Shown piece after piece: positions 1 to 7,968 of a stretch of 64,000 nucleotides of DNA (its first letter is position 1; each line of letters opens with the position of its first letter). The position numbers and the translations under genes are program-made. Below the pieces are notes generated by a model, which was not told the origin of the DNA, made no database searches, and saw only the letters and a program-made list of their open reading frames with translations. This stretch comes from Asinibacterium sp. OR53. GTDB lineage: Bacteria > Bacteroidota > Bacteroidia > Chitinophagales > Chitinophagaceae. The stretch is from assembly GCF_000515315.1 (NCBI RefSeq), contig NZ_KI911562.1, positions 3,381,220 through 3,445,219 of the forward strand. Reading direction: 5' to 3'.

Positions 1-248
1 TTGAAGAAACAGGTGGCTTTGATACAGCTATGCTGATCATGGAGGATTATGATATGGTTCATAGGGCAAAAGCAAGGGCCAGGTACAGTATCCTCAGAAA
101 AAGCGCCCTCGTGTCTGCCCGTAAATACGATACCAATTCCTGGTGGCAGGTACTGAAAGCAAACTATACCATCATACAACTCTTCAAAAAGGGCGCTTCG
201 CAGCAGCATATGGTTGACAGCTATAAAAGAATGCTTACGTATAGGTAA
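1..248 (+). CDS. rSAM/selenodomain-associated family 2 glycosyltransferase (TIGR04283-like), C-terminal end
   Basis: The reading frame is open from the left edge (frame of base 3) and ends with TAA at 246-248, so only about the last 80 residues are present. They read GGFD...MLIMEDYDMVHRAK followed by SARKYDTNSWWQVLKANY; the G-G-F-D / ED-x-D pattern and the S-A-R-x-Y-x-x-N-x-W-W segment match my memory of the end of TIGR04283 transferases. That family occurs with radical SAM ArsS clusters, which fits the arsenosugar genes from 2.6 kb on. It lies on the opposite strand to those genes and just upstream of the VOC gene, with a 72-bp gap. The ATG at 30 is internal, not the start. The substrate is unknown; glycosyl transfer is inferred from family membership. 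Confidence 0.7.
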   Translation, partial: EETGGFDTAMLIMEDYDMVHRAKARARYSILRKSALVSARKYDTNSWWQVLKANYTIIQLFKKGASQQHMVDSYKRMLTYR

Positions 249-320
249 AATAATCAATCCCTTGCTGGCAATTCTTCGTATTTAAGAAATATCAAGGACA
301 CTATCTTATAATATTAATAT

Positions 321-1376
321 ATGCAGGAAGTTATCACAGGCATTCAACAGGTTGGTATTGGCGTTACAGACGCCGAAGAAGCAAAACACCTGTACAAAGA
401 ACTGTTTGGAATGAATGTGCTGATCTTTGATGATAATGCGGCAGCGTCACTAATGACAGATTATACCGGCAGGGAAGTACATAACCGGCGGGCCATACTT
501 TCTCTCAACATGAGTGGAGGTGGCGGTTTTGAGATATGGCAGTACACCAGCAGGAAACCTTCTATGCACGCCAGCATGCCTGCTCTGGGCGATACGGGCA
601 TATTTGCCGTGAAAATAAAAGCAAGAAACGTATCAACTGCCCATGCACATTTCTCCCGCCTGTCCGGCGTGAAAGTTTCTGCTTTAATGGACTCGCCTGA
701 CGACAGGAAACATTTCTGGATTACCGACCGTTATGGCAATCACTTTAACATGGTGGAAGGCGATGAATGGTTTCAAACGGATGACAAAGTTTGCGGAGGC
801 GTGGTGGGTGCGGTGATTGGCGTAAGCAATATGACAAAAGCCCTGCATTTTTACAGAGACGTGATGGGGGTGACGGAAGTGGTTTACAGCGGCACAGCAC
901 CCATGCTGGACACACCGGTTGACAGTGAGCCCGGGCGGGTATTTCACCGGGTGTTATTAAAGAAACAAGTGGCTAACAGGGGTGCCTTCAGCAAACTGCT
1001 TGGAGCGGTGCAGATAGAACTGGTAGAAGCAAAAGACCGTAATTCTCATAAAATTTATCACGATCGTTACTGGGGTGATTGCGGCTTTATACATCTCTGC
1101 TTCGACGTGTTGAACATGGATTCATTGAAAAGCCTTTCTTTCAGCTCAGGCTATCCTTTTACGGTAGACAGCGCTCATTCCTTTGCCATGGGTTCTTCCA
1201 CAGGAAGATTTTGTTATGTGGAGGACCCGGATGGCACTTTGATAGAACTGGTTGAAACACATAAAGTGCCCGTGTATGAAAAACTAGGGCTTTATTTTAA
1301 CCTGAAGAAACGAAAAAGAGATACCCCCTTGCCCGGCTGGATGATCAATATGCTGGCGTTAAATAAGATTCGTTAA
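321..1376 (+). CDS. Two-domain VOC (glyoxalase/dioxygenase fold) protein
   Basis: 351 residues with two tandem vicinal-oxygen-chelate modules. The first spans about residues 1-150 (starts ITGIQQVGIGVTD, ends near DRYGNHFNMVEGD) and the second about 155-315 (VIGVSNMTKALHFYRDVMGV ... EDPDGTLIELVE). The second module keeps the D-P-D-G-x-x-I-E-L strand and its terminal metal-ligand Glu; the first has DRYGNHFNMVE in the same place. No signal peptide. Reaction unknown: VOC proteins include glyoxalases, extradiol dioxygenases and resistance proteins. It follows the partial glycosyltransferase by 72 bp and may be co-transcribed with it. Its TAA overlaps the stop of the opposite-strand acyltransferase by 4 bp, a tight convergent junction. 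Confidence 0.75.
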   Translation: MQEVITGIQQVGIGVTDAEEAKHLYKELFGMNVLIFDDNAAASLMTDYTGREVHNRRAILSLNMSGGGGFEIWQYTSRKPSMHASMPALGDTGIFAVKIKARNVSTAHAHFSRLSGVKVSALMDSPDDRKHFWITDRYGNHFNMVEGDEWFQTDDKVCGGVVGAVIGVSNMTKALHFYRDVMGVTEVVYSGTAPMLDTPVDSEPGRVFHRVLLKKQVANRGAFSKLLGAVQIELVEAKDRNSHKIYHDRYWGDCGFIHLCFDVLNMDSLKSLSFSSGYPFTVDSAHSFAMGSSTGRFCYVEDPDGTLIELVETHKVPVYEKLGLYFNLKKRKRDTPLPGWMINMLALNKIR

Positions 1377-2536
1377 GGGAACAGATACCTTAATTGCTGT
1401 TGCTGTGCTGCCGTTAATAACAGGTAATTCCTGCTCCTCTCCCAACTATCTTTACAAACCATATACAGGTATGCCCAAAAAGGCAGCAGTATAAAAACGA
1501 TCCGTACGATTACCTGGTCTGTGAGCAGGAAACCAAACAGGCACATTAACAACCAATACACCGGATAAAGCAGTAACAGGGCAACGAATAGTACACTATC
1601 ATAGAAAACCGTGTCCTTTGTTTTATGCCTGATGAATGAACTGAGTGGCAAATACAAGGGTATGTGCAGGATATAAGCAGCCATTGCGGGAATAAAGAGC
1701 AGGGTGACAATGATGCCATGCAGGCCGCAGTTAACAGGCCCCCGCGCCAGAAGATATGGCGGCCGGGCAGCATGAATTGGGAAGATTTTTTCAGCAAAAG
1801 CCTGTTTTTCCCGTAATGCTTTAACAGGATAACCCAGCGTATTTTTAAAGTAACGATGGTTGCTGATCAGCAACTGCACCGTTGCATGGTCGCCCCGGGA
1901 TTGTATCATACCCTCTTCCAGCCCTGCAACAAGTAGTGTATTAAAATGATTGGTCCTTTCAGCTTCAGTTGATATGGCGGATATTGCATCCTTTGTAATT
2001 TCCGTATGGAAGTGAATGACCAGTCTTTTACCCAAATAATGAAATGAGTTATAATTGAGACTAACGGGCAGCACACAGAAACGATCACGAATGAGAGGAT
2101 CTTCCCACGCTTTAAGGGCAATTCTTGCAGTACCCTTTTTAAATGGTCTGAGATGCCAGTTGTTAACACATAATCCTTCTGAAAAGATCAACACAATCCC
2201 ATTTTGCGATAATACCTGGTGACAACGCTCAAAAGTAGCTTCATTTAATGCCAGGTATTCCCTGCCTTCACTCAGCCGGTAGATGGGGATGAGTTGCAGG
2301 GCAGTTAATAGTTTCCGGGCAAATGGTTTCCTGAATGCGTCTCCCCTGGCGAGGAAATGAACAGGCTGTTGAAACCGGCTTCCCAGTATCACTGCATCTA
2401 AAAAGGAATTGGGATGATTGCATGCTAATAACAATGGACCCTTATATTGCAGCGGATGCCTGTGATTATAAGTGATGTTCCTGCAAAAGATCCGTACACC
2501 TGCACGTATGAATATCCTGACAAGGCTGTAGATCAA
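1373..2536 (-). CDS. PlsC-like phospholipid/glycerolipid acyltransferase
   Basis: 387 residues. An N-terminal acyltransferase domain (about 25-230) has the block-I motif NHPNSFLDA, in which His and Asp are five residues apart as in GPAT/Gat1-type enzymes rather than the four of classical PlsC, and a block-III-like FSEGLCVN. The C-terminal 120 residues contain about three hydrophobic spans, so it is probably an inner-membrane enzyme transferring acyl groups to a glycerol phosphate or related lipid. The start is TTG at 2536; an in-frame stop lies three codons upstream and no ATG is near, so this start is forced. It is the last gene of the leftward arsenosugar gene run, 64 bp after arsM. That position raises the possibility that it acylates an arsenosugar lipid precursor, which is inference only. 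Confidence 0.75.
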   Translation of the reverse strand: MIYSLVRIFIRAGVRIFCRNITYNHRHPLQYKGPLLLACNHPNSFLDAVILGSRFQQPVHFLARGDAFRKPFARKLLTALQLIPIYRLSEGREYLALNEATFERCHQVLSQNGIVLIFSEGLCVNNWHLRPFKKGTARIALKAWEDPLIRDRFCVLPVSLNYNSFHYLGKRLVIHFHTEITKDAISAISTEAERTNHFNTLLVAGLEEGMIQSRGDHATVQLLISNHRYFKNTLGYPVKALREKQAFAEKIFPIHAARPPYLLARGPVNCGLHGIIVTLLFIPAMAAYILHIPLYLPLSSFIRHKTKDTVFYDSVLFVALLLLYPVYWLLMCLFGFLLTDQVIVRIVFILLPFWAYLYMVCKDSWERSRNYLLLTAAQQQQLRYLFP

Positions 2537-2600
2537 TACCGATTATTTAGCATTCAATATAAAGAAAAAACAATGTGCTTCAAAACATGCATGGCCCCTT

Positions 2601-3569
2601 TCAGCAACAACCGCCACCATCATAAAACCAGGTGGAAGGTGAAATAAAAATATCCTGCCCCACCAAAGCAGCCAGGTTTCCCGCTGTTTTATCGCACACC
2701 GCCAATGGTTGATCGGGCATCAGTATATGTCCCTTATGATCATCGAAAAATGCTTCTTCTCCAAAATAAATGGCTGTTTTTCCGGTAAATACACAAGGGC
2801 CGTCGGCAGGCATCGGGTCTTTGATGGCGCACACTTCCACGCTTTCTATGTAAAGCAGTTCATCCGTTGCATAACGTTTGGGATCCAGTACCCTGTATGG
2901 TCTCCTGGCCCTGATCTCCACTGTTCCGAAACCAATATCGGTGATCATTTTGATGTAATCTTTCAATGGCAAAGAACCACTCAGGCATAAAGCGCGCAGG
3001 CGTTCATCTTCCCGCAGCGTATCATTGATCTCCTGTTCGCAGGTTGGATCGCTCATCACCAGCCGGCCATGGGGTTTTAATACCCGGTACATTTCTTTTA
3101 AAGCCTGCTTCAATTCTTCCTGTTTAAATATATTGAACAGACAATTCTGTGCCGCCACGTCAATACTATTATCTTCAACAGGTAAATGCAGGGCGTCTCC
3201 TTTTCTCAGTTCCACAAAATCGCTATGAAACCATGGATTCAGTACCTCTGCTGTTACAAAATTCTCTTTACACGCCGTGATCATTTCTTCCACCACATCA
3301 ACACCTATTACACCAGAGCGTTGCCTGCTGTAATAAGCAAACTGTAACAATTCCATACCGCCTCCCACCCCTACGTATAATATCTTCGGGTTACGAACAA
3401 GGTCTCGCGGATGAACCGTACTGCCACAGCCGTAATTCATCTCCAGCATTTTTGGAGGAATATCCAGGTCGGGTAACTGCCATACGGGCGTGGTAGTACA
3501 ACACAACCCCTTTTGCGGATTCTCCGCTGCTTCCTTATATACGTTCCTGGTAGTTTCTAAATAACTCAT
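2601..3569 (-). CDS. arsM: Arsenite S-adenosylmethionine methyltransferase (arsenosugar type)
   Basis: 322 residues from the ATG at 3569; the longer frame to 3632 would overlap the upstream gene, whereas 3569 leaves a clean 10-bp gap. The class I SAM-binding motif is LYVGVGGGMELLQF (about 65-77), followed by the acidic strand GVDVVEEM. The N-terminus carries GLCCTT and NYGCGSTVHP. Cys143 (QNCLFNIF) corresponds to the conserved As(III)-binding Cys region of ArsM proteins, a further Cys is at about 177, and the protein ends GGGCC. Known ArsM enzymes methylate As(III) to mono- and dimethyl species using SAM, and dimethylarsenite is the presumed ArsS substrate. It sits in the same leftward run as arsS, separated only by the TIGR04282-like transferase. 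Cytoplasmic. Confidence 0.85.
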   Translation of the reverse strand: MSYLETTRNVYKEAAENPQKGLCCTTTPVWQLPDLDIPPKMLEMNYGCGSTVHPRDLVRNPKILYVGVGGGMELLQFAYYSRQRSGVIGVDVVEEMITACKENFVTAEVLNPWFHSDFVELRKGDALHLPVEDNSIDVAAQNCLFNIFKQEELKQALKEMYRVLKPHGRLVMSDPTCEQEINDTLREDERLRALCLSGSLPLKDYIKMITDIGFGTVEIRARRPYRVLDPKRYATDELLYIESVEVCAIKDPMPADGPCVFTGKTAIYFGEEAFFDDHKGHILMPDQPLAVCDKTAGNLAALVGQDIFISPSTWFYDGGGCC

Positions 3570-3579
3570 CGGGTTTATT

Positions 3580-4182
3580 TTATGGTTTGACAATGGTTTG
3601 CTGGAAGTGCTGCCAATCCGCGGCTGTGTCAATATCAGGTAAGGATGGTAACAGGTAACAGGTTAATCCCAACTGCTCTATGTCACTGACTGTTGAGGAG
3701 AAAACTTTGTCTGTGCTCCATTCCTTTTTCATGAACAGTTGAGGGAAAAATTGCTTTGCCCCCAGTAAATAATATCCGCCATCTACCGAAGGACCGATCA
3801 CTGTATCATGCCCGTCAAGCCTGCTGAAAGCCTCTTCTATCAGGGAAGTGGTCAGACTCATGCAATCACTGCCTATAATACAAATCTTATCATAGCTCTT
3901 CATAAAAAGCATTTCAAAAGCATGTTTCATTTTATCTCCCAGATCTGCCCCCTCCTGTACGCTCTTACGGTAAACATCATTTTGCCAGTCATCTGTTTCA
4001 TTCAAAAAATCGGCGTAAAAAACATATGGGTCGCAGTTTAGTTTGCGGGTGATGGATTGTGTATGCTGCAATAATTGCCTGTAAACAGCCAAAGCCTGTT
4101 CATCACCTAATATTTTTGCCAGCCGGGTCTTCACCTTTCCCAAAACCGGATTACGCACAAATATGATCAATGCTTCCTTCAT
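3580..4182 (-). CDS. rSAM/selenodomain-associated transferase 1 (TIGR04282 / DUF2064, GT-A-like)
   Basis: 200 residues, normal length for the family. It begins with the nucleotidyltransferase-like segment IIFVRNPVLGKVKTRLAK, carries IIGSDCMSL (about residues 105-113) at the metal/nucleotide site of GT-A-like folds, and the family signature IGPSVDGGYYLLG (about 134-146). It ends with PDIDTAADW, typical of the family. The gene lies 3 bp after arsS and 10 bp before arsM, so it is almost certainly translated from one mRNA with them. The TIGR04282 and TIGR04283 families recur together in radical SAM ArsS neighbourhoods. A role in glycosyl or nucleotidyl transfer during arsenosugar formation is inferred; no reaction is established by the sequence. 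Confidence 0.85.
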   Translation of the reverse strand: MKEALIIFVRNPVLGKVKTRLAKILGDEQALAVYRQLLQHTQSITRKLNCDPYVFYADFLNETDDWQNDVYRKSVQEGADLGDKMKHAFEMLFMKSYDKICIIGSDCMSLTTSLIEEAFSRLDGHDTVIGPSVDGGYYLLGAKQFFPQLFMKKEWSTDKVFSSTVSDIEQLGLTCYLLPSLPDIDTAADWQHFQQTIVKP

Positions 4183-4185
4183 GTA

Positions 4186-5244
4186 TCAGGTAGTAACGGC
4201 TCCCCCGCAACTGCTGCCTGCACCGGCAGTACAGCCATAGCAATGCTGGTTTAATACAATAGAGCGGTTTTTTATATCGGCTGCCTGGTATGCAGCAATG
4301 TGCTTGCCGGGAGCGTCTATTTTCAGGTCGAGCATCTGATTGAAATCGCAATCGTACATAAAACCATCCCACCCAACAGAAAGGGTATTGCGGCACATGA
4401 CATTGGCCGCTGCTGAAGGATTGAATGCCGTTATCAGTTTCTCCATGTACTTTTCATAATTACCGGATTGCAGCAAATAATCAAGGTAACGACTGATGGG
4501 TAGGTTGGTAATAGCAAACAGGTTATTGAACGAGATCCCATACTCCTTCATCAATGCCTCTTTGTATTCCTTTTCCAAGTTAGCCTGTGAAGGTGGTAAA
4601 AATGCGCCCGCAGGATTATACACAAGGTTTAACAAAAGACCCGAATTTTCTTTGCCATATCCAACTTCATTAAGCATCTGTAATGCCTTAATGGAATCTT
4701 CGAAAACCCCATCTCCTCTTTGCCGGTCGGTTCTGTTGCGCGTAAAATAAGGTAACGATGAAACCACTTCGATGGCGTGTTGCTTAAAGAACAGGGGCAG
4801 GTCGTGGTATTTTTTATTGGCAAGGATGATGGTAAGGTTACAGCGCACGATGATGTGCTTGCCCAGCTTCCTGATCTCTTCCACAAACCAGCGGAAATCC
4901 GGATTCATTTCGGGGGCGCCGCCTGTCAGATCTACCGTTTTGAAAGAAACGTCCTTTTGCAGTACCTCCAGGCATTGGTACATGGTTTTACGGGTCATGA
5001 TCTCTTTGCGGTCGGGACCAGCATCAACGTGACAATGCCTGCAGACCTGGTTACACATTTTCCCAATATTCACCTGGAATACATCAATCGCAACCGGCTT
5101 CAGTGGAAAAAGACCAATGGCTTCCAGTTTTTGCTGGAAAGGAACGAGTCTGAAGGCATCATCGTGGTTGACGCCATGCTCCAGTATGTCGAGTTGTTCA
5201 TGTGCATCTGCCAGAATATTCCCCTGTGCTTTCAATGATTTCAT
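4186..5244 (-). CDS. arsS: Radical SAM arsenosugar synthase ArsS
   Basis: 352 residues. The radical SAM cluster motif is C-x3-C-x2-C at Cys64, Cys68 and Cys71 (MCNQVCRHC), followed by the G-G-A-P-E motif (TGGAPEMN) of SAM-binding radical enzymes. The C-terminus has the family-defining CYGCTAGAGSSCGG (Cys335, 338, 346), which with an upstream Cys can hold an auxiliary cluster. In cyanobacteria ArsS transfers the 5'-deoxyadenosyl group of SAM to dimethylarsenite, giving a dimethylarsinoyl deoxyadenosine, the first arsenosugar nucleoside. The reaction here is assigned by homology. Neighbours fit: arsM supplies methylated arsenic and a purine nucleoside phosphorylase three genes upstream could remove adenine. 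The gene is preceded by the AhpD-like gene with a 15-bp gap. Confidence 0.92.
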   Translation of the reverse strand: MKSLKAQGNILADAHEQLDILEHGVNHDDAFRLVPFQQKLEAIGLFPLKPVAIDVFQVNIGKMCNQVCRHCHVDAGPDRKEIMTRKTMYQCLEVLQKDVSFKTVDLTGGAPEMNPDFRWFVEEIRKLGKHIIVRCNLTIILANKKYHDLPLFFKQHAIEVVSSLPYFTRNRTDRQRGDGVFEDSIKALQMLNEVGYGKENSGLLLNLVYNPAGAFLPPSQANLEKEYKEALMKEYGISFNNLFAITNLPISRYLDYLLQSGNYEKYMEKLITAFNPSAAANVMCRNTLSVGWDGFMYDCDFNQMLDLKIDAPGKHIAAYQAADIKNRSIVLNQHCYGCTAGAGSSCGGAVTT

Positions 5245-5259
5245 GATTCCTTTTTAGGG

Positions 5260-5595
5260 TTACATTGCAATTTCCTTCACCTTATTCATCATCTGTACGC
5301 CATGTACAAGGGCAGCCCCGCCTTTGATGGCAGCTGCAATATGCACGGCTTCCATCATCTGTGCTTCATTCCATCCTTTTTCATACGCATCGCTGCTGTA
5401 GGCATCAATGCAATAAGGACATTGTACCGCATGCGCCACTGCTAATGCTATCAATGATTTTTCTTTGGCGCTCAGCGCACTATCTGCAAAAGCGGCGCCA
5501 TACCAGGCAAAGAATTTATCCGCCAGGTCTTTCTGGTATTCGCCTATCGAACCAAATTTCCCCAGGTCTGCCGCATCGTAATAATGATTTGTCAT
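5260..5595 (-). CDS. AhpD-like carboxymuconolactone-decarboxylase-family protein of arsenosugar clusters
   Basis: 111 residues from the ATG at 5595. The upstream in-frame Met at 5625 would add ten hydrophobic residues and overlap the preceding gene, while 5595 leaves 10 bp. It carries the AhpD redox motif C-P-Y-C (AVQCPYCIDAYSSDAY) followed by the helix with His (AVHIAAAIKGGAALVHG). AhpD-fold proteins use the CxxC pair for peroxidase or disulfide chemistry. Versions of this kind, starting NHYY...DL.KFG.I, are recurrently annotated as arsenosugar-biosynthesis-associated peroxidase-like proteins. It may keep arsenic intermediates or thiols reduced; that role is inference. It lies between the thioredoxin-DUF547 gene and arsS in one leftward run. 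Confidence 0.8.
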   Translation of the reverse strand: MTNHYYDAADLGKFGSIGEYQKDLADKFFAWYGAAFADSALSAKEKSLIALAVAHAVQCPYCIDAYSSDAYEKGWNEAQMMEAVHIAAAIKGGAALVHGVQMMNKVKEIAM

Positions 5596-5605
5596 AACAA
5601 TTGTT

Positions 5606-6865
5606 TTAGCTATTATAATGATCAAGGTGCAAATTCCAGCTATAGGGTTTAAATCGGATAAGCGGATCCTTGCCAGACGGTAGAATGCCTATATCCCTTA
5701 CAAGAGCTTTCATTTTTTGCTTCCCGCCAAAATCACCGCGGAACCAACTCATCAGCTTCGGCAATTGCAGGGTATTGGATACGCTGTCATAGGTTGCTTC
5801 GCCAAGCAGGTAGGCCCTGGTAGCCATATCCAACTGTTTATTAATGTTGCCGGGATCATAAAAAGCGATGGGCGGGCAGCTTTCCGCTCCGCAATTCAGT
5901 GCAAAATGAATACGGTAATCTACCGCGTCTACACGCAAAATTTTTTCTGTTTTTGACGGGAAGGGTTTATTCAGATAACCCTCGCTCCATTTTATTTTTG
6001 AGCGCCGCAATATCCCGTGTTCTATTTCATCCAGGCTGAAAAGATGTCCGCCAATATTGATTTGACCGGAACCAAAAAAACGGCTCCTGTTTTGGTAGGC
6101 CCCTTTGTTTTGCTTTAACAAGTATTGTGTGAAACCGTTATAGATATTGATCCAGAAAGCTTTCTTTTCCGCATCGTCTTTCAATAAGCCGGGCAATGTT
6201 GCAAAGTCTATACCTGCCAGTTGTGATACCAGGCCTGTTGTTGCATTCCCTGTCCTGGCAGCATATATAAAATCCTGTGATAATTGAATCAGTTTGCCGT
6301 ATGTTCCTTTTGTAGGTTTTATAGGCATTACTATTACAGCTGCTGCTTTAGCAGCCTCCGTGTTCTGTACAACCACGGACTTAGGCTGTTCCAACCATCC
6401 TTTTATCGCATTTTCCGTTAAGGCAGCGGCATTGGATACAGCTACAATCACACCTGCTTTATTCAGCACGATCGTATAAGGATATGATGGCGGCTGGAAC
6501 AGCGCAGTGACTGACTGGTCTGTGTCAATGATCAAAGGGAAAGGAAAACCGGGTCTCTTCATTATAAAATCAGATAATATTCCCCGTGTTTCCGTTGAAA
6601 CAAGTACGACACTTAATTTACCGGCAAATTGTTTCTGCAGTTCCTCAAGGTGAGGTATGGCTTTGATACAAGGCGCACACCAGGTACCAAAAAAATCGAG
6701 CACGGTCAGTTCGCCCTGTAGTTGGCGGAAATGAACTGCCTGCGTCTTATCATTCAAGACAGTTCCAACAGCAAAGTCGTTTACCTTATCCCCCGTCACA
6801 TATACTTTCTGCGAATTGGCATAAAGTGTCATAAAAAATAAAAATATGAAGGCTGTCAGACGCAT
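5606..6865 (-). CDS. Exported thioredoxin (TlpA-type) fused to DUF547
   Basis: 419 residues. Residues 1-18 form a signal peptide ending ...YANSQ. Residues about 25-155 are a TlpA/AhpC-TSA-like thioredoxin domain with the redox motif W-C-A-P-C in FFGTWCAPCIKAIPH. Residues about 190-400 are a DUF547 domain: the signatures KKAFWINIYNGFTQY, FSLDEIEHGILR and RIHFALNCGAESCPP are all present. DUF547 has no agreed biochemical function. The gene is probably periplasmic in location and starts 65 bp after the purine nucleoside phosphorylase gene. Exported thiol chemistry next to a cytoplasmic arsenic pathway could protect against trivalent arsenicals or mature an envelope protein; this is inference. Confidence 0.85.
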   Translation of the reverse strand: MRLTAFIFLFFMTLYANSQKVYVTGDKVNDFAVGTVLNDKTQAVHFRQLQGELTVLDFFGTWCAPCIKAIPHLEELQKQFAGKLSVVLVSTETRGILSDFIMKRPGFPFPLIIDTDQSVTALFQPPSYPYTIVLNKAGVIVAVSNAAALTENAIKGWLEQPKSVVVQNTEAAKAAAVIVMPIKPTKGTYGKLIQLSQDFIYAARTGNATTGLVSQLAGIDFATLPGLLKDDAEKKAFWINIYNGFTQYLLKQNKGAYQNRSRFFGSGQINIGGHLFSLDEIEHGILRRSKIKWSEGYLNKPFPSKTEKILRVDAVDYRIHFALNCGAESCPPIAFYDPGNINKQLDMATRAYLLGEATYDSVSNTLQLPKLMSWFRGDFGGKQKMKALVRDIGILPSGKDPLIRFKPYSWNLHLDHYNS

Positions 6866-6930
6866 CTTTCTAAATATACTATGAAAAATCTACCCGGATA
6901 TACGTATCTGCCAGTACAATGGTTTTTTAT

Positions 6931-7749
6931 TCATAACACCTTTATTGCCTCAACAAATAAATGGGACAACTTGCTATCTGCCATACCAGCTATTTCAATA
7001 ATCTCTTCAATATTTACAGGTTTAAGATGATCAGGGTCACATTCGTCTGTAATGACCGAAACAGCGATACAAGGTAATTGCATATGAACGGCTGCGATTA
7101 CTTCCGGAACAGTAGACATACCTACCATGTCTGCTCCTATGTTTTTCAGGTATCGGTATTCGGCTTTTGTTTCCAGGTTAGGTCCGTGAACAGCGGCATA
7201 AACGCCCTTCTTTAATTCAATGCCCAATTCATTTGCCTTTTGCTGTAACAGGTATTTGAGATGCAGATCGTAAGGCTCGCTCATATCAGGGAAGCGACTG
7301 CCTAGCTCATCGTAATTCTTACCACTTAAAGGATTGCCGGCAAGCAGGTTGATATGATCATCAACCAAAACCAAATCACCTTTTTTAAATTGTAAATTAA
7401 TCCCCCCGGCCGCATTCGACAAAAACAGCCTTTGTATTCCAAGCAACTTCATGACTCTTACCGGAAATACGATTTGTTGCATCGTATAGCCCTCGTAAGC
7501 ATGAAAACGACCTTGCATAATCAGAACGTTTTTACCTGCCATACTTCCATAGATCAAATTACCTTTATGGTATTCTACGGTAGAGATAGGGAAGCCCGGA
7601 ATATCCGCATAAGGAATGGTCTGTTTTACATCGACATAGTTGAGTAACTGATGCAAACCGGTTCCCAATACAATTCCTGTTTCAGGTTGCATACTTCCTT
7701 TGCTGAAGAGGAAATCCCTGGTTTCTTTTATTTGTTGCAGTAAATTCAT
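6931..7749 (-). CDS. punA: Purine-nucleoside phosphorylase, class I trimeric type
   Basis: 272 residues, normal length. Phosphate-loop region IVLGTGLHQL (about residues 26-35), phosphate-binding FLSNAAGGIN (about 113-122), the purine-site Glu in VHGPNLETKAEY (about 189-200), and GADMVGMSTVPEVIAA followed by the base-binding Asn/Asp-region VSVITDECDP. These are the standard landmarks of PunA/PNP enzymes, which phosphorolyse purine nucleosides to free base and ribose-1-phosphate. As first gene of the leftward run that includes arsS it could act on the arsenic-bearing deoxyadenosine formed by ArsS; alternatively it is an ordinary salvage enzyme that happens to sit here. Start ATG at 7749. Confidence 0.9.
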   Translation of the reverse strand: MNLLQQIKETRDFLFSKGSMQPETGIVLGTGLHQLLNYVDVKQTIPYADIPGFPISTVEYHKGNLIYGSMAGKNVLIMQGRFHAYEGYTMQQIVFPVRVMKLLGIQRLFLSNAAGGINLQFKKGDLVLVDDHINLLAGNPLSGKNYDELGSRFPDMSEPYDLHLKYLLQQKANELGIELKKGVYAAVHGPNLETKAEYRYLKNIGADMVGMSTVPEVIAAVHMQLPCIAVSVITDECDPDHLKPVNIEEIIEIAGMADSKLSHLFVEAIKVL

Positions 7750-7868
7750 GATTATTATTTTCCGGTAATATGTTGTAGTATATCTGGTGCTTTTCTTTGT
7801 CTTATGCGGTAATTTAGGATGAAAAAGTCATTCTTAATTACATATCCTCTTTTAAGGGCACATCATAG

Positions 7869-7918
7869 CGGTATGAACAAACCCCGGCAGCATCGATTGC
7901 CAGGGTTTGTTCATACCG
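7869..7918. repeat. Long inverted repeat with 21-bp arms
   Basis: Arms 7869-7889 and 7898-7918 are complementary at 20 of 21 positions (one C/A mismatch), with an 8-nt loop at 7890-7897 containing the palindrome ATCGAT. It lies in the 219-bp gap between the fasciclin gene (ending at 7969, leftward) and the phosphorylase gene (starting at 7749, leftward). There is no U-run on either side, so it is not a canonical intrinsic terminator. It could be an RNA stabiliser, a recombination/REP-like element or a terminator of a non-standard kind. Confidence 0.75.
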
Positions 7919-7968
7919 GAATTGATCAAGCAATCTGCTCCGGCATCTGCACTTTCAACAGAGACAGG

